From an uncultured Muribaculaceae bacterium (GTDB lineage: Bacteria > Bacteroidota > Bacteroidia > Bacteroidales > Muribaculaceae): 13,751 bases of DNA. Under the pieces are notes generated by a model, which did not search any database, had not been told where the DNA came from, and was given only the letters and a program-made list of their open reading frames with translations. The position numbers and the translations under genes were made by a program. The stretch's first letter is position 1; the number at the start of each line of letters is the position of its first letter. Positions 6,922 to 13,751 of the stretch are shown piece by piece. Location of the stretch: positions 14,499 to 28,249 of the forward strand of contig CAJTYD010000035.1 in assembly GCA_910583775.1 (NCBI GenBank), in the 5' to 3' direction.

Positions 6922-7926
6922 ATGAAACCATATCTTTACCATATAATCACTTTACTCCTCGTCCTGCTTTTCCCATCGGAGTCGCTGGCGCAGAGGTTCA
7001 AGGTAGAGTCTTTCAGGATGCTGCCCAACGACGTGACCGCATTTATCGAGCCCATAAAAGACCTTAATGACGAAGGATGCGCGCTGGTCAAAGTCCAGGC
7101 TCCGGCGGATTTCGCTTTTTCCACGCCTTTAGGAATCGTGAAAAGAATCGACAAGACCGGTGAGATATGGCTCTATCTCCCTAAAGGCTCGAAAATGATC
7201 ACCCTCAAGCATCCCGAATGGGGAGTGATGCGCGATTATAGGTTTCCCGAAAAATTAGACAGTCATGTATCATATGAGCTAAGGATATCCGAGCCTAAGG
7301 ATATAAATTTAAGGATGGAAATGGCGAAAACAGAGGCAACCACAATTCGCGACACTTTGCTTCTGGTCCATACCGACACACTCGTATTGACCCCGGTTCG
7401 CCAAAGAATACCCTTCAATATAAACGTAATAGCTACGGTCGGATTCGGAGGAAACACAAAGAGCGCTGTCGGAGGCATCATGCTGACCGCCATGAAGCGC
7501 TTCGGTGGATTCGTGCATATCTCTACAGACTTCGGCAACATCGGAAAAACTACGCAGACCTGCGACAGATATGGCAAAATCGGCGATACCAACCCATTCT
7601 ACACAGGGAAGGTGAAACACAGCAATTTCATGGTCAACGCCGGAGCCACTCAGCGGATTTCAAGTAAAGTAGCAGTATTCGAAGGACTTGGCTACGGAAA
7701 GATTACAACCGGATGGGAACTTGCCGAATCGGAGGGCGGAGGATATGTAAAGAACTCTTACTACAGCCATAAGGGACTGTCGTTTGAAGTAGGAACGATT
7801 GTTACATTCGGCAGGCTGTCGCTCTCGGCATCCATATCATGTCTTAGAGGAAAGCAATGGTTCGGGAACATAGGTGCCGGAATCAGAATCGGCAAACTGA
7901 CCGGAACCAACAAGAAATCAAAATGA
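6922..7926 (+). CDS. Secreted protein: PEGA-like N-terminal region and predicted outer-membrane beta-barrel
   Basis: A 334-residue protein with a cleavable signal peptide (cut near SLA-Q24). Residues about 25-120 match a Bacteroidales family around RFKVESFRMLPNDVTAFIEP, FAFSTPLGIVKR and KHPEWGVMRDYRF, which resembles PEGA-type surface or periplasmic domains. A linker (about 120-165) leads to residues 166-334, where Gly- and aromatic-rich alternating strands (NINVIATVGFGG, RFGGFVHISTDFG, SNFMVNAGATQRI, LSFEVGTIVTFG, NIGAGIRIGK) suggest a small outer-membrane barrel of about eight strands. It starts 8 bp after the NTF2-like gene and overlaps the next gene by 4 bp (ATGA), so translation is probably coupled. 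It could link the envelope surface to the kinase; that is inference. Confidence 0.7.
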   Translation: MKPYLYHIITLLLVLLFPSESLAQRFKVESFRMLPNDVTAFIEPIKDLNDEGCALVKVQAPADFAFSTPLGIVKRIDKTGEIWLYLPKGSKMITLKHPEWGVMRDYRFPEKLDSHVSYELRISEPKDINLRMEMAKTEATTIRDTLLLVHTDTLVLTPVRQRIPFNINVIATVGFGGNTKSAVGGIMLTAMKRFGGFVHISTDFGNIGKTTQTCDRYGKIGDTNPFYTGKVKHSNFMVNAGATQRISSKVAVFEGLGYGKITTGWELAESEGGGYVKNSYYSHKGLSFEVGTIVTFGRLSLSASISCLRGKQWFGNIGAGIRIGKLTGTNKKSK

Positions 7927-9605
7927 TTATGACAATAACAACCTATATGACAGGATTATATCGGGGAAACATTAGGGCCACTATGCTTCCGCTCTTACTG
8001 TTGTTCCTTCTATCGGGTTCATGTTCGCAGGAACAGCCTGCCAATATCGAGCCGATAATAACGGCTCTGGATGCCGCTGAGATCACGAGGAACGAGGCTA
8101 CGGTCGGAGCGAAGGTTGAACTCCGAGGCTCCGGGAAACTGTCCTCTTTCAGGTTCAGATACGGAGATTCTGAGTCTATGGAGTCAACAACCCGAGATAT
8201 CACCCCGATGTCATCCGAGATGTCGATCCGGCTTACCGGACTTAAACCCGGAACAACCTACTATTTCTGTGGCGAAGGAGAGAATTCCGGATCACAGGCT
8301 GTGATTCGTTCCCGAAGGCTTTCCTTCAGGACAGAGCCGAATACAGTTCCGACGGTAACGGAAACTGCCACACTCTCTTCCGGGCCTACGGGCATTATAA
8401 CGGGGTTCACCATCAGCGACAACGGCGGAGATATGATCATCGATGCCGGATGCGACGTCACGGATTCCGGATCCTCCCAAACCGTGAGACATTCTTTGCC
8501 GCAGAATCAGATTTCAACGGGAGAAAAGCGTATTTACATCGGAGGTCTGTCATCGGGACATGAATACAAAATCACACCTTTTGCGAAAAACGCTATCGGC
8601 GAATCTTTCGGCGAATCCATAACATTCTCCGCCAGGAATTCCATTTCCCTTCATGAAGCCGGACAACTTGAGACTGTAATTGGATCGGAGAAAGTCTCGC
8701 TTGAAACTCTGGTAATTTCCGGTAAAATGAATGGCGCTGATTTCCATTTCCTCAGAAAGATGCTCGGCGCTCCCCTCCTTACAGCCGAAATGCCTTCCGT
8801 CAACTGCTTTGACAACGTAGATATATCCGACGTGACTGTTGTCGAAGGCGGCAGCCCTTTTAACGGCAGCCACTACACCGAGAACAATGTCATAGTCACA
8901 CGACTTTTCGCCGACTGCGTCAATCTGAAAAATATCAGCCTGCCTGCAACCGCCACTGCAGTCCGGCGCGATGCCTTTCTTAACTGCGAAAAACTTGAAA
9001 CGATCGAGATTCCGGCTAATGCAAAGGAGGTGGGCCATTCGTCGGGATGCGCTTCGCTTAGATCAATCGATGTCTCATCCGCAAACGAAATTTTCAAAAG
9101 CGTTGACGGAGTGCTGTTCAATTCAGCTGCCACGGAAATTCTTTGGTTCCCTCTCGGGAAAGAGGGCGAATTCTCGATTCCCGAAACAATGACAGATATC
9201 GGCGAGAATGCCCTGAGGGGTGCGAGGATCACAAGCCTTAAGCTACCGAATAATCTGAAAAAATTAGGAAGAGGAGCCTTCTCGGAATCATCCCTTGTGG
9301 AAATCTCGATTCCTGACGGGATAACCAATATTCCCGAAGCGCTATTCCAGGGATGCTCTGACCTTAAGACAGTGAGAATCGGCAATGGAATCCGATCGAT
9401 CGGCAGCTATGCGTTCGACGGATGCACGTTAATGGATCTATATATCGAATCGGAATTCCCGCCGGTAGTGAACCGTGATGCTTTCTCCGCTAAGGATACC
9501 GAATTATTCAGTCGCTGCTTGCTTCACGTCCATGCCGGCTCCGCGAAGTTATACAAGAACCATGCACAATGGAAATCGTTCGTAAACATCACCGAGGATA
9601 AATAA
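7923..9605 (+). CDS. FN3-like and BspA-type leucine-rich-repeat lipoprotein
   Basis: A 560-residue lipoprotein. The signal region ends in SGSC with Cys34, followed by SQEQ. Two FN3-like domains span about 40-136 (LKPGTTYYF-type core) and 139-236 (LSSGHEYKITPFAKNAIGES). An LRR cap (about 240-300) and BspA/LRR_5 repeats (about 310-510) follow, including the classic DGVLFN unit and IPxxxTDIGENAL. The closing segment (YKNHAQWKSFVNI) is like that of the M64 mosaic protein. The start at 7923 overlaps the upstream stop as ATGA, and ATGs at 7929, 7947 and 7983 are in-frame alternatives. 7983 gives a signal without a basic N-region, so it is less likely. A surface adhesin or ligand-binding role is expected. 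It is the gene directly before the kinase. Confidence 0.85.
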   Translation: MIMTITTYMTGLYRGNIRATMLPLLLLFLLSGSCSQEQPANIEPIITALDAAEITRNEATVGAKVELRGSGKLSSFRFRYGDSESMESTTRDITPMSSEMSIRLTGLKPGTTYYFCGEGENSGSQAVIRSRRLSFRTEPNTVPTVTETATLSSGPTGIITGFTISDNGGDMIIDAGCDVTDSGSSQTVRHSLPQNQISTGEKRIYIGGLSSGHEYKITPFAKNAIGESFGESITFSARNSISLHEAGQLETVIGSEKVSLETLVISGKMNGADFHFLRKMLGAPLLTAEMPSVNCFDNVDISDVTVVEGGSPFNGSHYTENNVIVTRLFADCVNLKNISLPATATAVRRDAFLNCEKLETIEIPANAKEVGHSSGCASLRSIDVSSANEIFKSVDGVLFNSAATEILWFPLGKEGEFSIPETMTDIGENALRGARITSLKLPNNLKKLGRGAFSESSLVEISIPDGITNIPEALFQGCSDLKTVRIGNGIRSIGSYAFDGCTLMDLYIESEFPPVVNRDAFSAKDTELFSRCLLHVHAGSAKLYKNHAQWKSFVNITEDK

Positions 9606-9631
9606 GATTAAGCGAGGATAAATAAGTTAAG
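9593..9631 (+). repeat. Tandem duplication across the LRR-gene stop codon
   Basis: CGAGGATAAATAAGATTAAG (9593-9612) is followed at once by CGAGGATAAATAAGTTAAG (9613-9631), identical except for one missing base. The first copy contains the stop codon of the LRR gene (9603-9605), and the second ends one base before the kinase ATG. It looks like a recent slippage duplication that widened the spacer. Confidence 0.85.
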
Positions 9632-9632
9632 A

Positions 9633-10652
9633 ATGAAGACATCATCCGGTCATATTGATGATTCAGCGAAAGAAACATCGGGATATTTCGAGGAGCTCCC
9701 TTCGGAATATAACCTCGACCTGCAGTCGCTCGTCCCGGGAAGTTTCCGAGATATCAAAAAGATGTATGTGTCAAAAGCAGGGCCGACACAGCTTCTTGAG
9801 GCCACAAGATATGGAAAGAGGTTCGTTCTTAAATGCCTTAAGGAAGAATTCAGGATACAGCCCTTCTACCAGCTGACGCTCGCAAAAGAATTCGAGATAG
9901 GGATTTCTCTCGATCATCCGAACATCGTAAAGACTATAGGATATGAGGATATAGAAGGTGTCGGGAAGGCAATCGTCATGGAATATGTGGATGGTGAGAC
10001 TTTACGCGACATTCTCGACAACAGGCAACTGACCTCTCAACGGGCTCGTTCTATAGCGTTGCAGCTCGTAAGGGCTATCGAGTATCTTCACAGCAAACAG
10101 GTGATTCATCGTGACCTAAAGCCGGAGAACGTGATGATCACACACTCCGGAAGCATAGTCAAGCTCATCGACTTCAGTCTCTCCGACAGCACTTCCTTCA
10201 CGATGATAAAGATTCCATCCGGAACAGCCGGGTATACCGCGCCCGAGCAGATGCGCCCCGGTGCAAAGGCGGATGTCAGAGGTGATATATTTTCTTTCGG
10301 AATATTGCTTAAAGAACTTGGAGAAAAGGCAGACGACCCTGATCTGATCGGTATCTCGCGGATATGCACAAACCTCAACCCGGAAGCGAGACCGCAGTCG
10401 ATCGAGGATCTCGATATAACATCGTATTTATCCAGGAAAAAGAGAAAGCCGACATCGCTTGTCAGGTCAGCCGGCCTTACAGTGTTTCTTGCAGCCTTAT
10501 TGATGATTTTAACCGCAATAACCGCATTTTTAGGTTATAAAAGATATACTGCGGGAAAGGATCCGGCAGTCTCCGAAAATTCATATCCGGCAGCAGACGA
10601 TACCCCCGAAGTCGTTGACTTTGAATTATGGAACGACAAAGAAGCGGAATAA
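9633..10652 (+). CDS. Hanks-type Ser/Thr protein kinase with C-terminal membrane anchor and DFS variant
   Basis: A 339-residue protein with a cytoplasmic kinase domain (about 40-265), a basic stretch (RKKRK near 270), one membrane segment (about 279-301) and a 38-residue acidic extracytoplasmic tail. Visible kinase landmarks are Lys67 (FVLKCL), probable helix-C Glu86, HRDLKPENVM with catalytic Asp161 and Asn166, and APE at 203-205 in GTAGYTAPEQ. Two features are odd. The magnesium-binding DFG is DFS (Asp180-Phe-Ser182), and the glycine loop is degenerate, with only Gly50 in place. All catalytic acids and the lysine remain, so it is probably active but may be atypical. Unlike Firmicutes kinases it has no PASTA repeats; with only a short tail outside, it probably relies on partner proteins for sensing. 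It is the last gene of the operon, and a separate promoter begins 5 bp after its stop. Confidence 0.9.
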   Translation: MKTSSGHIDDSAKETSGYFEELPSEYNLDLQSLVPGSFRDIKKMYVSKAGPTQLLEATRYGKRFVLKCLKEEFRIQPFYQLTLAKEFEIGISLDHPNIVKTIGYEDIEGVGKAIVMEYVDGETLRDILDNRQLTSQRARSIALQLVRAIEYLHSKQVIHRDLKPENVMITHSGSIVKLIDFSLSDSTSFTMIKIPSGTAGYTAPEQMRPGAKADVRGDIFSFGILLKELGEKADDPDLIGISRICTNLNPEARPQSIEDLDITSYLSRKKRKPTSLVRSAGLTVFLAALLMILTAITAFLGYKRYTAGKDPAVSENSYPAADDTPEVVDFELWNDKEAE

Positions 10653-10656
10653 TACA

Positions 10657-10688
10657 TTTGCATGAATGACTTATATGGACTAATTTTG
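10657..10688 (+). promoter_or_regulatory. Bacteroidota-type promoter of the C_GCAxxG_C_C gene
   Basis: TTTG at 10657-10660, a 20-nt spacer and TAATTTTG at 10681-10688 match the consensus closely. Transcription should start near 10695, about 36 nt before the ATG at 10731. This decides the start of the next gene, because the earlier in-frame ATG at 10662 lies inside the promoter spacer. Confidence 0.8.
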
Positions 10689-10730
10689 CAACCGGAAAAT
10701 CAAGTAAAACCAAAATTACTTCAGACATCA

Positions 10731-11132
10731 ATGAACGAAAGGATACAGTCGGCGATAGATAAAAAGAACAGCGGAGCGTATAACTGCGCCCAGTCGGTGG
10801 CATGCGCATTCTGCGACACCTGCGGCGTCGATGACGCCACCATGGCCCATATTACAGGGGCATTCGGACTTGGAATGGGAAACATGGAGGGAACTTGCGG
10901 CGCCCTTTCCGGAGCCGCAGTGGTTATCGGAATGAACATCCACGACAGAATGCAGTGCAGAAAGGCCATCAAAGGAGTGATGGAAAGATTCAAGGAGAGA
11001 AACGGCGCTGTGATATGCAAAGAGCTTAAGGGCATCGGAACCGGCAAAGTGTTGCGTCAATGCATCGACTGCGTTGCCGACGCAGCGGAATTCCTCAACG
11101 ACACTCTCGAGCAGTCAGAAAAGAATCTTTAA
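10731..11132 (+). CDS. C_GCAxxG_C_C family redox-active protein
   Basis: A 133-residue cytoplasmic protein of the C_GCAxxG_C_C family (Pfam: putative redox-active protein), thought to have redox or metal-linked roles that are poorly defined. The family cysteines are present: NCAQS (Cys19), CGALSG (Cys56) after a Gly-rich GAFGLGMGN stretch, Cys96, and Cys111-x2-Cys114. Additional cysteines occur at 25, 28, 31 and 76. It has no signal peptide and no membrane segment. The frame is open from 10662, but that ATG lies within the promoter. The start at 10731 gives MNERIQSAI, a normal N-terminus for the family. It is transcribed separately from the kinase operon, so a shared function is not implied. 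Confidence 0.85.
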   Translation: MNERIQSAIDKKNSGAYNCAQSVACAFCDTCGVDDATMAHITGAFGLGMGNMEGTCGALSGAAVVIGMNIHDRMQCRKAIKGVMERFKERNGAVICKELKGIGTGKVLRQCIDCVADAAEFLNDTLEQSEKNL

Positions 11133-11153
11133 CAGTAGATCGCCTCTGAATAC

Positions 11154-11184
11154 TTGCAGGATTGGTCGCAATCAACTAATTTTG
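11154..11184 (+). promoter_or_regulatory. Bacteroidota-type promoter of tgt
   Basis: TTG at 11154-11156, a 20-nt spacer and TAATTTTG at 11177-11184. The inferred transcription start near 11191 leaves a leader of about 18 nt before the ATG at 11209. No terminator separates this promoter from the upstream gene. Confidence 0.75.
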
Positions 11185-11208
11185 TAAGGTTTTTTAAAGA
11201 TAGACTCG

Positions 11209-12339
11209 ATGAATTTCAGAATAGACGCGGTCTGCGATAACACAAACGCGAGAGCCGGAGAAATAACCACCGACCACGGAACAATCCAGACTCCTATCTT
11301 CATGCCGGTGGGAACCGTCGGCAGCGTGAAGGGAGTACACGCCCGTGAACTTCGCGAAGACGTGAAGGCGCAGATAATTCTTGGCAATACCTACCATCTG
11401 TATCTTCGTCCGGGCCTCGATATTCTCCGTGGAGCCGGAGGGCTTCATAAGTTCAACAGCTGGGATCGCCCGATCCTCACGGATTCCGGCGGATTTCAGG
11501 TATTCTCCCTCGCCTCCAACAGAAGGCTCAAAGAGGAGGGGGCGTATTTCAGAAGTCATATCGACGGAAGCAAGCATCTTTTCACTCCCGAAGGCGTGGT
11601 AGACATCCAGCGCGTTATCGGAGCCGACATCATGATGGCTCTCGACGAATGCCCTCCCGGTACTTCCGACTACGACTACGCCCGAAAATCTCTCGACCTT
11701 ACTCACCGCTGGCTCGCCCGCGGATGGAAACGCTATAAGGAGACCGAAGGCATTTACGGATACTATCAGTCTTATTTCCCCATTGTGCAGGGATGTGTAT
11801 ATCCCGATTTGAGAAGGGAATCGGCAAAATATATCTCCGACCTCGGTGCCGACGGCAATGCCATAGGAGGTCTCGCAGTAGGCGAACCTGCCGAAAAGAT
11901 GTATGAGATGATCGAGATCGTCAATGAGATTCTTCCGGAAGACAAACCAAGATACCTCATGGGCGTCGGCACTCCCGCTAATATTCTCGAGGCTATCGAC
12001 CGCGGCGTCGACATGATGGACTGCGTGATGCCGACACGTAACGGCCGCAACGGAATGCTTTTCACCCGCAACGGAATCATGAACATGCGTAACAAAAAAT
12101 GGGCCGACGACTTCTCCCCTCTCGATCCCGACGGAACCGCCTGGGTCGATCTGGAATATTCCAGGGCATACGTCCGCCATCTTTTTGTAAGCCAGGAACT
12201 TCTCGCCATGCAAATAGCTTCGGTCCATAACCTGGCGTTCTATCTCTGGCTCGTTGGAGAAGCAAGAAGACACATAATCGCGGGTGATTTCAAAAAATGG
12301 AAGGAAGAAATGATCGTCAACGTCACAAGACGCCTTTAA
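11209..12339 (+). CDS. tgt: Queuine/preQ1 tRNA-guanine transglycosylase
   Basis: A 376-residue cytoplasmic enzyme that exchanges guanine-34 of tRNAs with GUN anticodons for preQ1 during queuosine synthesis. Its length is that of bacterial Tgt. The active-site DSGGFQVFSL holds Asp92, and the nucleophile is Asp271 in DCVMPTRNGRNG; QGCVYPDLR and GGLAVGE are also family hallmarks. Ungapped comparison with my recollection of E. coli Tgt (CxCxxC, then His) puts Gly309, Ala311 and Asp314 at the three zinc cysteines, while His340 is kept in VHNLAFY. The zinc site is therefore lost, probably as a lineage trait. It has its own promoter and lies 13 bp upstream of the permease gene, so the two probably form an operon. 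Confidence 0.95.
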   Translation: MNFRIDAVCDNTNARAGEITTDHGTIQTPIFMPVGTVGSVKGVHARELREDVKAQIILGNTYHLYLRPGLDILRGAGGLHKFNSWDRPILTDSGGFQVFSLASNRRLKEEGAYFRSHIDGSKHLFTPEGVVDIQRVIGADIMMALDECPPGTSDYDYARKSLDLTHRWLARGWKRYKETEGIYGYYQSYFPIVQGCVYPDLRRESAKYISDLGADGNAIGGLAVGEPAEKMYEMIEIVNEILPEDKPRYLMGVGTPANILEAIDRGVDMMDCVMPTRNGRNGMLFTRNGIMNMRNKKWADDFSPLDPDGTAWVDLEYSRAYVRHLFVSQELLAMQIASVHNLAFYLWLVGEARRHIIAGDFKKWKEEMIVNVTRRL

Positions 12340-12352
12340 GAGAGTGTTTGAT

Positions 12353-13531
12353 ATGAAGAAGGAGTTAAGACTAAAAGCCAGATTCCGCAGGGACGGAAGA
12401 AAAGCAGTCGAATACCTGAAACGGACGGTTACAGGAGGCGACAGCATTTTCCGGCTCAAGGTCATCGACATCTTCATTCTTAAGAAATTCTTAGGCACAT
12501 ATCTTCTCTGCACGCTTCTTATCATCGCCGTTGTCGCGATGTTTGACGTCACCGAGAAACTCGACGCTTTCCTAAACGCGCCGCTTAAGGAGACTCTGTT
12601 TGAATACTTCGCCTCCTTCGTGCCTTACTGGCTCAATATGCTCTCCCCTCTACTTGTGTTTATCTCCGTGATATTCTTTACGACAAAACTCGCAAGCAAC
12701 TCCGAGATAATCGCTATTCTCTCGAGTGGAATCAGTTTCAACCGTCTTCTGCGGCCATATATGGTGGGAGCAACCATCATCGCCTCTCTGACATTTGTTT
12801 TGAGCAACTATATCATTCCTCCCGGCAACGTCCACCGGGCCAACTATCTCAACAAATATGTAAAGAACCGCTCGGTCGAGACGAACGTCGATATCCAGCT
12901 GATGGCAAGCCCCGGTGTGGTGGTCTATATCGGACGTTTCGAGAATCCGACCAAGACAGGTTATCGTTTCTCGCTTGATAAATTCGACGGCAAGGAACTT
13001 ATCTCCCGCATGACCGCCCAGTCGATTGAATACGACACGACGAGAAACTACCATTGGACAGTGAAAAATTACATGATCCGCGACTTCAACGGAATGACGG
13101 AGAAGATAACACGAGGTAATTCCAAAGACACAATCATCCCAATAGAGCCGCGCGATTTCATGATCTCGGAGAACGACCACGAGACGCTGACTACACCTCA
13201 GCTCTCTCAATATATCGACAAACAGAAAATGAGAGGTGTGGCAAACATCAAATCATTTGAGATAGAGAAAGAAAAACGCCTGGCCTCGACAGCCGCAGCA
13301 TTCATCCTGACGCTGATCGGAATGTCGCTGTCGGCAAAGAAAGCCAAAAACGGAATGGGGCTCAATATAGGAATAGGCCTCGGATTGAGTTTCAGCTATA
13401 TTTTCTTCTCTACCGTGACAAGTTCGTTCGCCATCTCGGGCCTGACGTCGCCAGCCATCGCAATGCAGATTCCGAACGCGACATATCTTCTAATAGGTAT
13501 CTTCCTTTACCGCAGAGCCTCGAAATTCTAA
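12353..13531 (+). CDS. lptG: LptF/LptG-type permease (YjgP/YjgQ family)
   Basis: A 392-residue inner-membrane protein, one half of the LptB2FG transporter that extracts LPS for delivery to the outer membrane. There are six membrane segments (about 47-64, 90-111, 135-153, 308-326, 336-357, 367-386) with a periplasmic beta domain between the third and fourth. The cytoplasmic SNSEIIAILSSGISFNRLLRP stretch (115-135) is the expected coupling helix that contacts LptB. A GTG at 12344 is in frame, but the ATG at 12353 is preferred. A basic N-terminal extension of about 35 residues precedes the conserved start (VIDIFILKKFLGTY). LptF versus LptG cannot be settled from this sequence alone. Its position after tgt is, from memory, common in Bacteroidota. 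Confidence 0.85.
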   Translation: MKKELRLKARFRRDGRKAVEYLKRTVTGGDSIFRLKVIDIFILKKFLGTYLLCTLLIIAVVAMFDVTEKLDAFLNAPLKETLFEYFASFVPYWLNMLSPLLVFISVIFFTTKLASNSEIIAILSSGISFNRLLRPYMVGATIIASLTFVLSNYIIPPGNVHRANYLNKYVKNRSVETNVDIQLMASPGVVVYIGRFENPTKTGYRFSLDKFDGKELISRMTAQSIEYDTTRNYHWTVKNYMIRDFNGMTEKITRGNSKDTIIPIEPRDFMISENDHETLTTPQLSQYIDKQKMRGVANIKSFEIEKEKRLASTAAAFILTLIGMSLSAKKAKNGMGLNIGIGLGLSFSYIFFSTVTSSFAISGLTSPAIAMQIPNATYLLIGIFLYRRASKF

Positions 13532-13540
13532 GTGCCAACG

Positions 13541-13618
13541 AGAGCAGAATGTAGCTTGCTTCAATTATGCCTAGTGCAGCCGAGATTGCCGTAAGGAAAT
13601 GCTTCGCTTGCGCGAGCA
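13541..13618. other. Non-coding segment with imperfect dyads, possible dispersed intergenic repeat
   Basis: The 220 bases after the permease gene have no credible gene. GCAGAATGTAGC followed by GCTTCAATTATGC (about 13553-13579) forms an imperfect dyad, and TGCTTCG/CGAGCA (13600-13618, one bulge) a small hairpin. The wording resembles intergenic repeats I recall after genes in Bacteroidales, but I cannot search for other copies. Confidence 0.3.
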
Positions 13619-13650
13619 ACGATTTTTAGGGATCGGTTTCGCCCGGTCGG

Positions 13651-13684
13651 AAAGAGCAGTCGAAAGGCCGCTCTTTTATATTTT
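13651..13684 (+). terminator. Intrinsic terminator of the tgt/permease operon
   Basis: AAAGAGC (13651-13657) pairs with GCTCTTT (13670-13676). Inside, one A-C mismatch is followed by GTC/GGC closing a GAAA tetraloop. TATATTTT follows. A second small hairpin, GATCGG-TTTCGC-CCGGTC at 13631-13648, lies just before it. The stem is near-symmetrical but the T-rich tail is on the + strand, fitting the upstream genes. Confidence 0.75.
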
Positions 13685-13721
13685 CACGTATTTTAGAACA
13701 ATACTTCGGTTATTTTTTGAC

Positions 13722-13735
13722 GGCTCCGAGGAGCC
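13722..13735. other. Perfect short palindrome GGCTCC-GA-GGAGCC
   Basis: A 6-bp perfect stem with a 2-nt loop near the right edge. No T tract follows on either strand, so it is not a normal terminator. It follows an AT-rich stretch (13711-13718) and could be an operator or the edge of a repeat. Its meaning cannot be decided from this window. Confidence 0.35.
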
Positions 13736-13751
13736 AAGTGTTTAATCCGTT

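Noticed and set aside
11194..12552. A 452-codon open frame on the minus strand across tgt
   Set aside because: It lies antisense to a strongly conserved tgt and the start of the permease gene. The frame is open because of the codon bias of the real gene, and its translation has no recognisable domain or signal.
13410..13619. A 69-codon minus-strand frame over the permease end and the tail
   Set aside because: It is antisense to the last two membrane segments of the permease and has no recognisable features.
13722..13735. The palindrome as a terminator for a gene converging from the right
   Set aside because: On the minus strand the stem is followed by A-rich, not T-rich sequence.

Overview
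The window looks like a Bacteroidales chromosome (order level; a Muribaculaceae- or Bacteroides-like genome is my inference). The evidence is lineage-typical families (fimbrillin-like Mfa proteins, BACON, BspA-type LRR, Bacteroidales lipoprotein signals), the absence of Shine-Dalgarno sequences, A-rich tracts before start codons, and promoters of the Bacteroidota type (TTG-N20-TAnnTTTG). All ten protein genes lie on the + strand.

Layout: (1) 1-200, the 3' end of a tRNA-Gly(GCC) gene, a complete tRNA-Leu(GAG) gene and a strong intrinsic terminator. (2) 200-447, a non-coding region that holds a potentially folded element of about 100 nt, three 10-bp-phased direct repeats and a good promoter. 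(3) 448-10652, a tightly packed apparent operon of seven genes: a fimbrillin-like lipoprotein; an 1179-residue mosaic lipoprotein (fimbrillin domain, BspA-type leucine-rich repeats, BACON, M64 metallopeptidase); a third fimbrillin-like lipoprotein; a membrane-anchored protein with an NTF2-like C-terminal domain; a secreted protein with a PEGA-like N-terminal region and a probable beta-barrel C-terminal region; an FN3-like/leucine-rich-repeat lipoprotein; and a Hanks-type Ser/Thr kinase with one C-terminal membrane segment. (4) 10653-13531, housekeeping-type genes under their own promoters: a C_GCAxxG_C_C redox protein, then tgt and an LptF/LptG-type permease. (5) 13532-13751, a non-coding tail with a repeat-like segment and an intrinsic terminator.

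The part most likely to be a little-described system is the seven-gene cluster. It joins three fimbrillin-type surface modules, one fused to an adhesin-like repeat stack and a zinc protease, to two periplasmic or outer-membrane proteins, a second repeat adhesin and a transmembrane kinase. My working model is a surface adhesion/proteolysis apparatus whose state is sensed or set by the kinase. The gene order and domains are visible in the sequence; the functional link is inference. Three start codons were moved downstream of the longest reading frame because the promoter or the signal peptide shows the longer form is not used (448, 5891, 10731); two further starts were also chosen over longer frames (7923, 12353).
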